Positions 21,391 to 29,591 of a stretch of DNA of 40,947 nt are shown here, piece by piece. The DNA comes from a virus. A program made the position numbers and the translations under genes. Below the pieces are notes generated by a model. That model searched no databases and was not told where the DNA came from. It was given only the letters and a program-made list of their open reading frames with translations. Location of the stretch: IMG/VR virus record IMGVR_UViG_3300027668_000039, positions 1-40,947 of that record; one strand, 5' to 3'. Numbering within the stretch: the stretch's first letter is position 1; each line of letters begins with the position of its first letter.

Positions 21391-21789
21391 ATGGATAAAT
21401 ATGTTGAGATTTATTGCCTAAACAAGTTACACTCTAAGTTGGTTTGTAATTTTTTAAAGGATTTACAAGATATTGTTGATGATGCCACTTATTATGATGA
21501 AGATGTTTTTAGTTTTGAAGAAGTTATTGAGCAATGTGTTGTTTATCACAATAAACTAGGAGCTGCTTGTGTTGAAGGAGATGTTGAAATTAAAAATTGG
21601 TATCATTCATTAGCAAATAATGTTTACTGGGCTACTAATGGTTATTTTGCAGCTCTTGAAAACGAAGGTAATATAATGATTTATAAGAAAAAAGTTATAT
21701 CTTTGATTGAAAATTTTATACTAGAGCTTGACCTAGCTTTAGTTATAGATCCTTTAACTTATGCAGATGGAAAAATAAATCTAAACTAA
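21391..21789 (+). CDS. First gene of the tail module, unknown
   Basis: 132 aa, acidic, mostly helical (KLVCNFLKDLQDIVDDATYY; YWATNGYFAALENEGNIMIY). No family is recognised. It is coupled to the tail chaperone gene by a TAATG overlap and lies just after the large terminase, so a head-tail joining or tail role is possible. Its own control box (21378-21388) sits two bases before the ATG. Confidence 0.6.
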   Translation: MDKYVEIYCLNKLHSKLVCNFLKDLQDIVDDATYYDEDVFSFEEVIEQCVVYHNKLGAACVEGDVEIKNWYHSLANNVYWATNGYFAALENEGNIMIYKKKVISLIENFILELDLALVIDPLTYADGKINLN

Positions 21790-22457
21790 TGACAGAATTT
21801 AATTACAATGATCACACAATAGAGCTTCCAGATAATTGGATGGAAGTTACTTTTGTGCAATTTACTGGATTTACTAAGCTAATACATACATTTGTAAATA
21901 GAGAATCTGAAAACAAAGGTGATGAATCAAAAGAATGGGAAAATGCTCTTTTAGATTTAAAAGACAATACTCAGATACTTTGTTATTGGTCTAAGCTTAC
22001 AGAAGAACAAGTAAGCATGTTAGACATAGATGCTGCTGGTAAATTAATGAGCCATTTAACATTTTTAAACGAGTCATATATTCCTATACATATAGATTCA
22101 TTTGTATTGAATGAACAAAAATTTTACTTACCAGAAGAATTTATGCAAAAATCATCTTTTGGTAGATATATAGAAGCAGAACAGTTGGAGTTACATAGTA
22201 ATATGTTAGATAAGGGTAATTTAGATATATTGCCAAGACAAATTGCTATACTTTGTAAAAAAGAAGGGGAAAGTGAAAAGCTAGATGATGCGATAATAGA
22301 CAAACGAGCAGAGATGTTTAAACAATTAGATATGGCAACCATTTGGGATGTCAGTTTTTTTTTGAACAAGTTAGAACAAAGATTAGTGATCAGTTCCCTA
22401 ACTTATCAGGAGAAGGAGGAGATGCTAAAGCAAGAATTGCAGCAAAATCAACAATAG
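21789..22457 (+). CDS. Tail assembly chaperone, G-like
   Basis: 222 aa, beginning MTEFNYNDHTIELPDNWMEV, soluble and helical. Together with the overlapping -1 frame at 22343-22639 it forms a pair like lambda G/GT: a chaperone read in the zero frame and a minor fusion made by frameshifting at a run of nine T (22355-22363). These coat the tape measure and recruit tail tube subunits. The tape measure is further downstream in the same operon. Confidence 0.8.
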   Translation: MTEFNYNDHTIELPDNWMEVTFVQFTGFTKLIHTFVNRESENKGDESKEWENALLDLKDNTQILCYWSKLTEEQVSMLDIDAAGKLMSHLTFLNESYIPIHIDSFVLNEQKFYLPEEFMQKSSFGRYIEAEQLELHSNMLDKGNLDILPRQIAILCKKEGESEKLDDAIIDKRAEMFKQLDMATIWDVSFFLNKLEQRLVISSLTYQEKEEMLKQELQQNQQ

Positions 22458-22639
22458 ATGGTTATGGTTGGTTAAATTCTTTGTATAACATTGCAGAAGA
22501 TGGAATATTTACTTTACCAAGTGAAACTCCTCTTGTAAGTGTTCAGTTAGCTAATTTGTTTGATATATTGACATATTTGTCTTGGAAATCTGCTTGTAAT
22601 CAGTTTGATAAAACTTTAAATGACTTACATAATAAATAA
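22343..22639 (+). CDS. -1 frameshift extension of the tail chaperone (T-like)
   Basis: This frame overlaps the end of the G-like gene and is best read as an extension, not a gene with its own ATG: an ATG at 22343 exists but its codons are a shadow. After a -1 slip at 22355-22363 the fusion would have about 191 residues of the G part plus about 92 residues ending KTLNDLHNK (about 284 aa). The extension is helical (STIDGYGWLNSLYNIAEDGI). Confidence 0.75.
   Translation: MGCQFFFEQVRTKISDQFPNLSGEGGDAKARIAAKSTIDGYGWLNSLYNIAEDGIFTLPSETPLVSVQLANLFDILTYLSWKSACNQFDKTLNDLHNK
22355..22363 (+). promoter_or_regulatory. Slippery T9 run for programmed -1 frameshift
   Basis: Zero frame reads AGT-TTT-TTT-TTG-AAC. 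A -1 slip on T-TTT-TTG fits the X-XXY-YYZ rule and leads into the open -1 frame that runs to 22639. No long stimulatory hairpin is obvious downstream. Confidence 0.75.
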
Positions 22640-22642
22640 AAA

Positions 22643-23356
22643 ATGAGCACATACAATACTACATACGATTTAACATCTTTAATGGAAGATTTCAAGAAAT
22701 GTGCATTAGCTGCTGGCTTTTGTACTATTAAATTTGGAAAACCAGACCACATAAACTTTGACCATAACATCTGTTATGATTTATTAAATATTGACTACCC
22801 TACATCTTATGTTGCTGAAGGAGTTAAAGAAGTTTATACTTTTGATTTAATATTAGCTAGACCAGGAAGAAGAGCAAGTAAACTTGGTATCACAAAATTT
22901 GATGATTTTGCTGTTACTTCAATGGCTGCTCTTGAATTGAAGTTATGGAACATGTTATCTTGTCTTGCCCTTGGTATTAGTGGTGGAGGTGGATGTAAAG
23001 CTCATATCCCTAAACATAAAATTCAAATAATAAGAGATAAAGGAACTTACAATGATAATCTAATAACTTTAAAGGTAAAATTTGATGCTATAGCAAATAT
23101 TGCTGTAACTGTAGATCCTTGTGGTGGTGGTAGTAGTGGAGAAGGATGTGATAGTCCTTGTGCTGAATTTTTTGGTGCTTGTGGATGTACTGATCCCCTA
23201 GCAATAAATTATGATCCTAATGCTGGGGTTGATGATGGAACATGTTGTTACGGAGAAGGTGAGCAGCCTTGTGTAGATGATGATGTAACTACTTTTCCTC
23301 CAGTTTATCCAGCAGGCGAAACTCTAAATCCAATAGTAGAGCTAGAAGATGAGTAG
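22643..23356 (+). CDS. Tail-module protein with host-type GCTDP domain
   Basis: 237 aa. The first ~150 residues are a soluble alpha/beta domain (DFKKCALAAGFCTIKFGKPD, TFDLILARPGRRASKLG), probably a tail-terminator or tail-completion component by position. The C-terminal part is different: GCTDPLAINYDPNAG followed by DDGTCCY (residues about 180-201), a motif well known from secreted proteins of marine Bacteroidota, flanked by Gly- and Cys-rich linkers. It looks like a domain taken from the host. The gene ends in an 8-base overlap with the next. Confidence 0.65.
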   Translation: MSTYNTTYDLTSLMEDFKKCALAAGFCTIKFGKPDHINFDHNICYDLLNIDYPTSYVAEGVKEVYTFDLILARPGRRASKLGITKFDDFAVTSMAALELKLWNMLSCLALGISGGGGCKAHIPKHKIQIIRDKGTYNDNLITLKVKFDAIANIAVTVDPCGGGSSGEGCDSPCAEFFGACGCTDPLAINYDPNAGVDDGTCCYGEGEQPCVDDDVTTFPPVYPAGETLNPIVELEDE

Positions 23357-23888
23357 ACTAAGTAATATAGAAACCTTAGTAAAAGGAGCTGGTAAAATTG
23401 CAGAGAAAAAACTAAGAAAGCAATTAAACATTATCAGAACCAAAGGAGATAGTCCTAACAGAAAAAGAATGACAACTTCTGGAGATTTATCTTCAAGTTT
23501 AAAGTCAGAAGTAGTAAATTCTGGTGGTAATAGAATGACTGTAGTTGTAACTACAGAACATAAGTATGGATTATTTTTAGATAGAGGAATAAGTGATGTT
23601 CCTTATTCAAAAGGATCAGGAGAAGGAAGCAAACCAGGAAGTGCTTACATAAAAGGATTAGCTTCATGGGCTGCTAAAAAGTTTTATGGAGGAGATTATA
23701 AAAAAGGATTAAAAGCTGCCTTTCGTATTGCAGCAAAACAGAAAAAAGAAATGAAAGCTCCAATGAATTTAGGTTGGGTGCAAGAAATCGTAAGAGAATT
23801 AGATAATGAATTAGTAGAATATATGAGATCACAAATCATGATGGCTATTACCATTGATGTTCATAAAGCTCTACATAAAACAATATAA
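23349..23888 (+). CDS. HK97 gp10-like tail completion protein
   Basis: 179 aa. The pattern of a basic helical N-terminus (AEKKLRKQLNIIRTKGDSPN), a beta region with EHKYGLFLDRGISDVPYSKG, and GLASWAAKKFYGGDYKKGLK is that of HK97 gp10 family proteins, which join the tail to the head or end the tail tube. It overlaps the previous gene and lies 3 bases before the next. Confidence 0.75.
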   Translation: MSRLSNIETLVKGAGKIAEKKLRKQLNIIRTKGDSPNRKRMTTSGDLSSSLKSEVVNSGGNRMTVVVTTEHKYGLFLDRGISDVPYSKGSGEGSKPGSAYIKGLASWAAKKFYGGDYKKGLKAAFRIAAKQKKEMKAPMNLGWVQEIVRELDNELVEYMRSQIMMAITIDVHKALHKTI

Positions 23889-23891
23889 AAC

Positions 23892-25358
23892 ATGGCATCA
23901 GCTTCATCACCATTAATGATAATGCACGATATAAATAGAGTATTTTTATCAGCATATAGACCTATTTTATTAACTGCTTATTGTAGTGATAATGACATAG
24001 CACATCTTAGAGGGGAATTATATATAGATTCAGGATACCAAGATGGTCTTTTGGATCAATGGGTTACTACTGGTGTAATGATGAATGCTTTTACTAAAAA
24101 TATAGATGGTGTTTCTCAAACTGGTTTTTATGAGTTTAATGTTATGGAGTATTGCAGACATTATACTGGTCAAGCTAACAATCCTATTTGGTCTTGGAGC
24201 ACCTATGTAGCAATGGGTAGATTAGAAACTAATAGGTTTCAGCTTAGAGTATGGCCAGTTAGATATAGCCCTAATGCTCAAGGACAAACTTTTGATGCTG
24301 AAGAGGATACAGCAGTATCTAATTCATTTATAGCAACTCCAGCTAACACAGATCATGAGATAAGCACATCAGGCTGGTCTATGTTTGGATATTTAGATAG
24401 ATATACTTTAGGTACAAATTTTCAAAGTGGATCTGGAGCAACTGAAACTACACTACCATTAACTAGGATGCCTAATCCTACGAATAATGAATATAAGCAT
24501 GGACAACACATTAGCATGTTTGATCAACAAGGGGATTCTTTATACACTTATTTTAATGTAAGCAAAACAAGCCCTAATTTATATGTATGTATCCTTGGGT
24601 ATAATGATGGAGTAACTGCATCTTTTCTTGACTTAATAGATGTTACTAATAAAGTTCCAGAAAAATTTAGACTACCAGTACATCCAAAATCACTTGATAT
24701 GTTTTTAACTCTTGCTAGTGGTGCTCCTTATAATAAAATAGTAGATGCTTCAGGAGATTTAATTTGCAAAAGAGTAGCTATATGTATGCTGAGTGGAACT
24801 GGGTTTTTTGGTGTTAATGAATTTTGGAGCACTAGACCTTATGAAAGTACAGCAACCCCTACAGCTTTATGGCAAAACATTCATTATGATAATTCTGTTT
24901 CAGGTGAGCTTCATAATATTAATCAAGGTAAATGTGAAAGAACTAAATTTGTTTTTCAAAACAGATTAGGTGGGTATGATTGGTTTAGCTCTTATGGTAC
25001 TCATAAACAAGCTGTTACATTGTCAGGAAATAAGTACGAGAGATCTTCAGGTACTTGGCATACTGGCCAACACTCAAGAACTTGGTTAAAAACAGAAAGA
25101 GAAGATAATTACTCTGTTATATCTCAACCAGTAAATAAACAAACTGCATTATGGCTATCAGAGTTAGCTACAAGTGCAAAAGTATGGGTTCAAATGCCTT
25201 ATCAAAACGCACAAGGCCATGATCCTATGGGAGCACATCATCTTATACCAGTATTAATCAACCCTAACACTTTTGAATTATATTCATCAGATGAAAGCAC
25301 ATATTTCGTGCAATTTGAATATACTTTATCAAGTAAGAAAACACAACCTAGAGGATAA
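23892..25358 (+). CDS. Tail-tip/baseplate protein of Bacteroidota phage type
   Basis: 488 aa, beginning MASASSPLMIMHDINRVFLS. The segment KFVFQNRLGGYDWFSSYGTH (residues about 355-375) is typical of a minor tail protein found in Bacteroidota phages and prophages next to the tape measure. It lies between the tail-completion gene and the very large tail protein, coupled to the latter by TAATG. A distal tail role is the best guess. Confidence 0.65.
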   Translation: MASASSPLMIMHDINRVFLSAYRPILLTAYCSDNDIAHLRGELYIDSGYQDGLLDQWVTTGVMMNAFTKNIDGVSQTGFYEFNVMEYCRHYTGQANNPIWSWSTYVAMGRLETNRFQLRVWPVRYSPNAQGQTFDAEEDTAVSNSFIATPANTDHEISTSGWSMFGYLDRYTLGTNFQSGSGATETTLPLTRMPNPTNNEYKHGQHISMFDQQGDSLYTYFNVSKTSPNLYVCILGYNDGVTASFLDLIDVTNKVPEKFRLPVHPKSLDMFLTLASGAPYNKIVDASGDLICKRVAICMLSGTGFFGVNEFWSTRPYESTATPTALWQNIHYDNSVSGELHNINQGKCERTKFVFQNRLGGYDWFSSYGTHKQAVTLSGNKYERSSGTWHTGQHSRTWLKTEREDNYSVISQPVNKQTALWLSELATSAKVWVQMPYQNAQGHDPMGAHHLIPVLINPNTFELYSSDESTYFVQFEYTLSSKKTQPRG

Positions 25359-28300
25359 TGGCAGAAAGTCAAGAACCATATAATGTAGTATTAGAGATTG
25401 GAGAAGAAAATGGAGTTAAAAGTGTTTCTAATAATGTAGTAATAGGCACAAATGATATAGATGTTTATTATGGCTGTAAAGAACCAGCTAATGACCAAGG
25501 AGATATGGCATTTAATCCTACTACTGGCTTTCCAGACATATCTAAAGAAGGTTATAGTGGAAATTATATAGGTAATTACTGGGGAATAGGTGATCTAGGA
25601 CTTGGATGTAGTCAAACAGAAATACAACCTAATTTAAGTGGTATAGCTTATGAGCCTACAAGTAGCTCTAAATTAATTATGTTTAATTTAGGAGTTCCTC
25701 CAGGTGCAGGAAATCCTCAATTTTATAGATTAGAGCCTTGGAGTTTTGGTAATGGCTTGCACAGACCTTATAATGGTGTTCAGCAAGGTAGACAAGGCAC
25801 ATGGAGTGTTCAAGGAAGATGTCTTTACATTAAAAGAACTTTAGGTTCAACTCTTACCATGTGTTTTGATGTTGTTGATAGTTATGGTAGCGACATGCTT
25901 ATTGTTAAAGGTAATGGAGGAGATCAGTTAGATGATTATTCTCAAATAGACAATACATGGCATGTAGGTAATCAAAATTTTAATCATGAAAATTACGAGT
26001 GGTATGTTTCTCCTTATGTTCATTCTGGAAAATGGGATAGTAGTGGTAATAATCTAACTTGGAATGGAGAAAGGCAATCAAAAATAATGTCTTATAGAGG
26101 AAAACAGTTTAGTGGAAGTGGGCAAAATGTAGAAATAAATGAATGTTTTTATAATGAAGGATACCTTGGATTAAGATCATCAGACTTTAGAGAAGCTATA
26201 GATGGAGGTGCTTTTGATGATGGTCAGCCAGGAGTAAATGATGGACTTCATTCTTGGGAAATAAAAATTACAGTAGCTTCAATAACTAATGCTAAAATTG
26301 AACTTTTTGAAGGAACTCCTACAATTCCTGCTATAACTTCTGGATTGTCTAATGGGTTTGAAATAACAACTGCTGGTAGTTATACAGTTTGTTTATCAGC
26401 ACTACCTCATAGTGCTGTTTGGAGAGGAAAAAATAATGCTGGTGCTTTTGCACTTTCTGATACTGGAATGGAAAAAGTAAAAGGAAGCCCTACACCTGAA
26501 TTTGCTGATATGATGGATGGTCAGCTAACACTTTTAAATATTACCACTATAGATAATGGTATGAGTTCAAGTGCAGTTATAGAAAAAATAGAGCTTAAAA
26601 GAAAAGAGCCAGACATCAGAAGAGAATCAGAAGATATTTTTGGATCAACTGTAAACTATGATGTTCCTGATTATAAATGGAATTATCTTGAAGTAACAGA
26701 AAGCGAAGGAGTGCCTTTATCTTTAAATTTTAGTGTTGGAGATATAGGTGATATTTCAAAAAGAACTGCTGGATATTCAAAAACATTTATGTTGCCAGCA
26801 AGTGCTCATAACAATGCTATTATAACACCAATGTTAGCTGTAAATTCACAAAAAAGCACTATTGGATGGCAAAGAGGAAGAGTTAAAGCAAATGGTGTTC
26901 ATATTTTTGAAGGATTATTACGTATAGAAGAAGGTAATACTGCAAATGGAGGTTTTTATAAGTGCCATATAGTTGAAGATACTATAGATTGGACTGAAGA
27001 TCTAGGAGAATCTACATTATGTGATGTATTTATGCTTGGGGATGATGGAGATAATGGTTGGACATCACCTACAAAGACAAAAGGATCTTTTGAAGTACAA
27101 GATAGCTGGTTACATTCTAAACCTTTTGATACATTTTCTCCAGGAGGTCATCATGTTCCTGCCCAGCCATGGTTTTGGGGATTAGCTCAATATGGAGAAT
27201 GGTATTTTAAATCAATAGGTGCAGCAGGAAAAGAATTTAAACATAATGCTCAAGATTTCCACCCAGTTGTTTATACTAAAGTTTTGGTAGATAGAATATT
27301 TGAATCTATAGGATATACAGTACAAAGTAGATTTTTAAATAGTACAACAGCACATTTATTATGCCACCCTTTTGGTGCTGGTGAAGATTATTTAGTAAGT
27401 AATAATATTTTTGGTGCTGGTGGAGATTATTATGGAAAAGCAAAGACATCTGGAAGTTATCAATCTAGTGATCTTTTAGGAACTTCTAATTTTGAAAGTG
27501 GAGGTTATATTCCTGCTAACATTAATGGTAATGGTTGGGATAGAACTTGGTATCCCTCAATAAATGTACAAAGTGATGTAAGTAATAGTTTTACTGGTAA
27601 TGGTGGTACTAATTCAGCTTTTGGATCTAGCAATCATGGATATGTAATTCCTTTTGATGGAGATTGGAAATTTGCTCTTGCTGGTGTTATTGATGTAAGT
27701 TATAGTACCTTTGGAGATGGAGGTGCTGTTGATGTAGAATTTTTAAGAAATGGAGTTGTTGAAGGATATATTTGGCCAGGTGATTTACCAGGACTTACTG
27801 ATCATGGTCAGTACGCATTTTCAGGTTCTGTAACTATAGTAAATGCTAATGCTGGAGATGTTCTTAGTTTTAGAATAAGAGCCGAAACTTACATGTGGTG
27901 TTGTAAATATTGGGTTAGAGCTGATGATCTTGAAGCATTAGTATATCCTTTAGCTACTGGAGCAGTACCATCTATAGCAATGAATAATAGTAAAATATTA
28001 ACTTGTGATACTAAACAAATTGATGTTTTAAAGGGTTTAACAGATATGTTTAATCTTCAATGGAAGGCAGATGCAATTAATAAAACTATTCATATAGAAC
28101 CTTATAATGATTTCTTTGGTTCTGGAGCAACATTAGATTGGACTGAAAAAATAGATCTTTCTAAATGGAATGATAAATTTATAGTAGAAGAATTAGCTAA
28201 AGAAATAGTATTTAGATATGAAAGAGATAGCCAAGATGATTTAATAGAAGTTGTAGATAGATGGAGAGAAGCTAATGGTAAAGGTGAATATCAGACTCAC

Positions 28301-29581
28301 ATTGAAATACAAAGTGAAAGATTTAGAAAAAAAACTGTAGAGCTAGGAACTGGAGAATTTAAAGTTTCTGTAAGTACAAATGCTTATGGACTTCAGCCTA
28401 ATCCTAGCCAACACACTAATGGAGATTATGGATGGGGAGATCTAGCTTGGACTGATCCTCAAATAAATAAAGCTAACCCATTAATGCCTATTTATTGGAT
28501 GAGTGATGGGGGTTCTATAAATGGAATAGCTAGACCTGACAGAGTACAGTTTCCACAAATGAAATTAAGGATAGTAAATAATTATAGTTTACTTAATGGT
28601 CATCATAATGAACAATCTTATGATGCTAATAATAGATCAGTTCATAAATGTAGTAGTTACAAATGGGAGAATGATCAAGGTAACACTTCAACACTAGATG
28701 AATATCCTTACATGGACTGGAAAAATGGATGGAAGCAAGGTATAGATACAGATCCTTATTGTCTTTCATGGAATAATTTTGATGACACTAAAGGAAAGGA
28801 AAGTTTAGGTCTTTTTGAAAAATATTGGAGAGTAGCTTATGAAAAAATGAATGGTGGTTCTGTTTTAAGAACAGCATTTATGAATTTGACTCCTATTGAT
28901 ATTGCAACATTTGATTTTAGAGATTTAATTCACATAAGAATTGATCAGGTTTCAACATATTGGACTGTAAATAAAATAGTTGATTATCAGCCTAATAAGA
29001 GTGTACTTACTAGAGTAGAGTTGTTAGAGTATAAACAAGCAGTTGATTTTGCAAGAGAATATTCTGGGGAATCTAAGAAAAGAAAAGTAGATTTAACAAA
29101 GGAAGTAACTTCTGAACCAAAAAAATCATTAAAAAGAGATGGGGGGTTTGCATTACAAAACGACACTAATAATTCTGCTCAAGGGAAAGGTGTAGCTTTA
29201 GGTACTGGAGTTGTTGCTAGTGATAATCAAACTGTAATAGGAAAGTACAATAATCCTAACTCAACTGATATATTTCAAGTAGGAATAGGAACAAGTGATG
29301 ATGACAGAAGAACTGCTTTTTCAATAGATAAAGATGGGTGTGTTAAAGTTGGAGGAGGAGAAATATATGTAGAAGAAACAGATGGAACAATACATGATTT
29401 AATAGTAAAAAAACCTTCTTATAAAATAGCTGAAACTATAATAAACGAAAATGGAGATGTATCCATTAGAGCAATAGATTTTTCAGACACAGATATAGAA
29501 AAGCTTTATTCAACAAGAGAAACAGAAGAGGAAGCAAGAACAGTAGCAAAAGGAATAAAAGACAGAGGTAATCAATATTAA
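25358..29581 (+). CDS. Very large tail-tip protein (Tal-like) with trimeric adhesin-like end
   Basis: 1407 aa. Residues about 450-490 carry LNFSVGDIGDISKRTAGYSK and then FMLPASAHNN, the mark of the baseplate/hub-type proteins of Bacteroidota siphoviruses. Gly- and Trp-rich beta regions fill the first 430 residues and the middle. The last ~130 residues (GVALGTGVVASDNQTVIGKY, FSIDKDGCVKVGG) resemble trimeric adhesin head repeats. So one chain probably joins the tail hub to a receptor-binding end. It ends in a helical, charged tail. Confidence 0.7.
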   Translation: MAESQEPYNVVLEIGEENGVKSVSNNVVIGTNDIDVYYGCKEPANDQGDMAFNPTTGFPDISKEGYSGNYIGNYWGIGDLGLGCSQTEIQPNLSGIAYEPTSSSKLIMFNLGVPPGAGNPQFYRLEPWSFGNGLHRPYNGVQQGRQGTWSVQGRCLYIKRTLGSTLTMCFDVVDSYGSDMLIVKGNGGDQLDDYSQIDNTWHVGNQNFNHENYEWYVSPYVHSGKWDSSGNNLTWNGERQSKIMSYRGKQFSGSGQNVEINECFYNEGYLGLRSSDFREAIDGGAFDDGQPGVNDGLHSWEIKITVASITNAKIELFEGTPTIPAITSGLSNGFEITTAGSYTVCLSALPHSAVWRGKNNAGAFALSDTGMEKVKGSPTPEFADMMDGQLTLLNITTIDNGMSSSAVIEKIELKRKEPDIRRESEDIFGSTVNYDVPDYKWNYLEVTESEGVPLSLNFSVGDIGDISKRTAGYSKTFMLPASAHNNAIITPMLAVNSQKSTIGWQRGRVKANGVHIFEGLLRIEEGNTANGGFYKCHIVEDTIDWTEDLGESTLCDVFMLGDDGDNGWTSPTKTKGSFEVQDSWLHSKPFDTFSPGGHHVPAQPWFWGLAQYGEWYFKSIGAAGKEFKHNAQDFHPVVYTKVLVDRIFESIGYTVQSRFLNSTTAHLLCHPFGAGEDYLVSNNIFGAGGDYYGKAKTSGSYQSSDLLGTSNFESGGYIPANINGNGWDRTWYPSINVQSDVSNSFTGNGGTNSAFGSSNHGYVIPFDGDWKFALAGVIDVSYSTFGDGGAVDVEFLRNGVVEGYIWPGDLPGLTDHGQYAFSGSVTIVNANAGDVLSFRIRAETYMWCCKYWVRADDLEALVYPLATGAVPSIAMNNSKILTCDTKQIDVLKGLTDMFNLQWKADAINKTIHIEPYNDFFGSGATLDWTEKIDLSKWNDKFIVEELAKEIVFRYERDSQDDLIEVVDRWREANGKGEYQTHIEIQSERFRKKTVELGTGEFKVSVSTNAYGLQPNPSQHTNGDYGWGDLAWTDPQINKANPLMPIYWMSDGGSINGIARPDRVQFPQMKLRIVNNYSLLNGHHNEQSYDANNRSVHKCSSYKWENDQGNTSTLDEYPYMDWKNGWKQGIDTDPYCLSWNNFDDTKGKESLGLFEKYWRVAYEKMNGGSVLRTAFMNLTPIDIATFDFRDLIHIRIDQVSTYWTVNKIVDYQPNKSVLTRVELLEYKQAVDFAREYSGESKKRKVDLTKEVTSEPKKSLKRDGGFALQNDTNNSAQGKGVALGTGVVASDNQTVIGKYNNPNSTDIFQVGIGTSDDDRRTAFSIDKDGCVKVGGGEIYVEETDGTIHDLIVKKPSYKIAETIINENGDVSIRAIDFSDTDIEKLYSTRETEEEARTVAKGIKDRGNQY

Positions 29582-29591
29582 AAATAAATAA

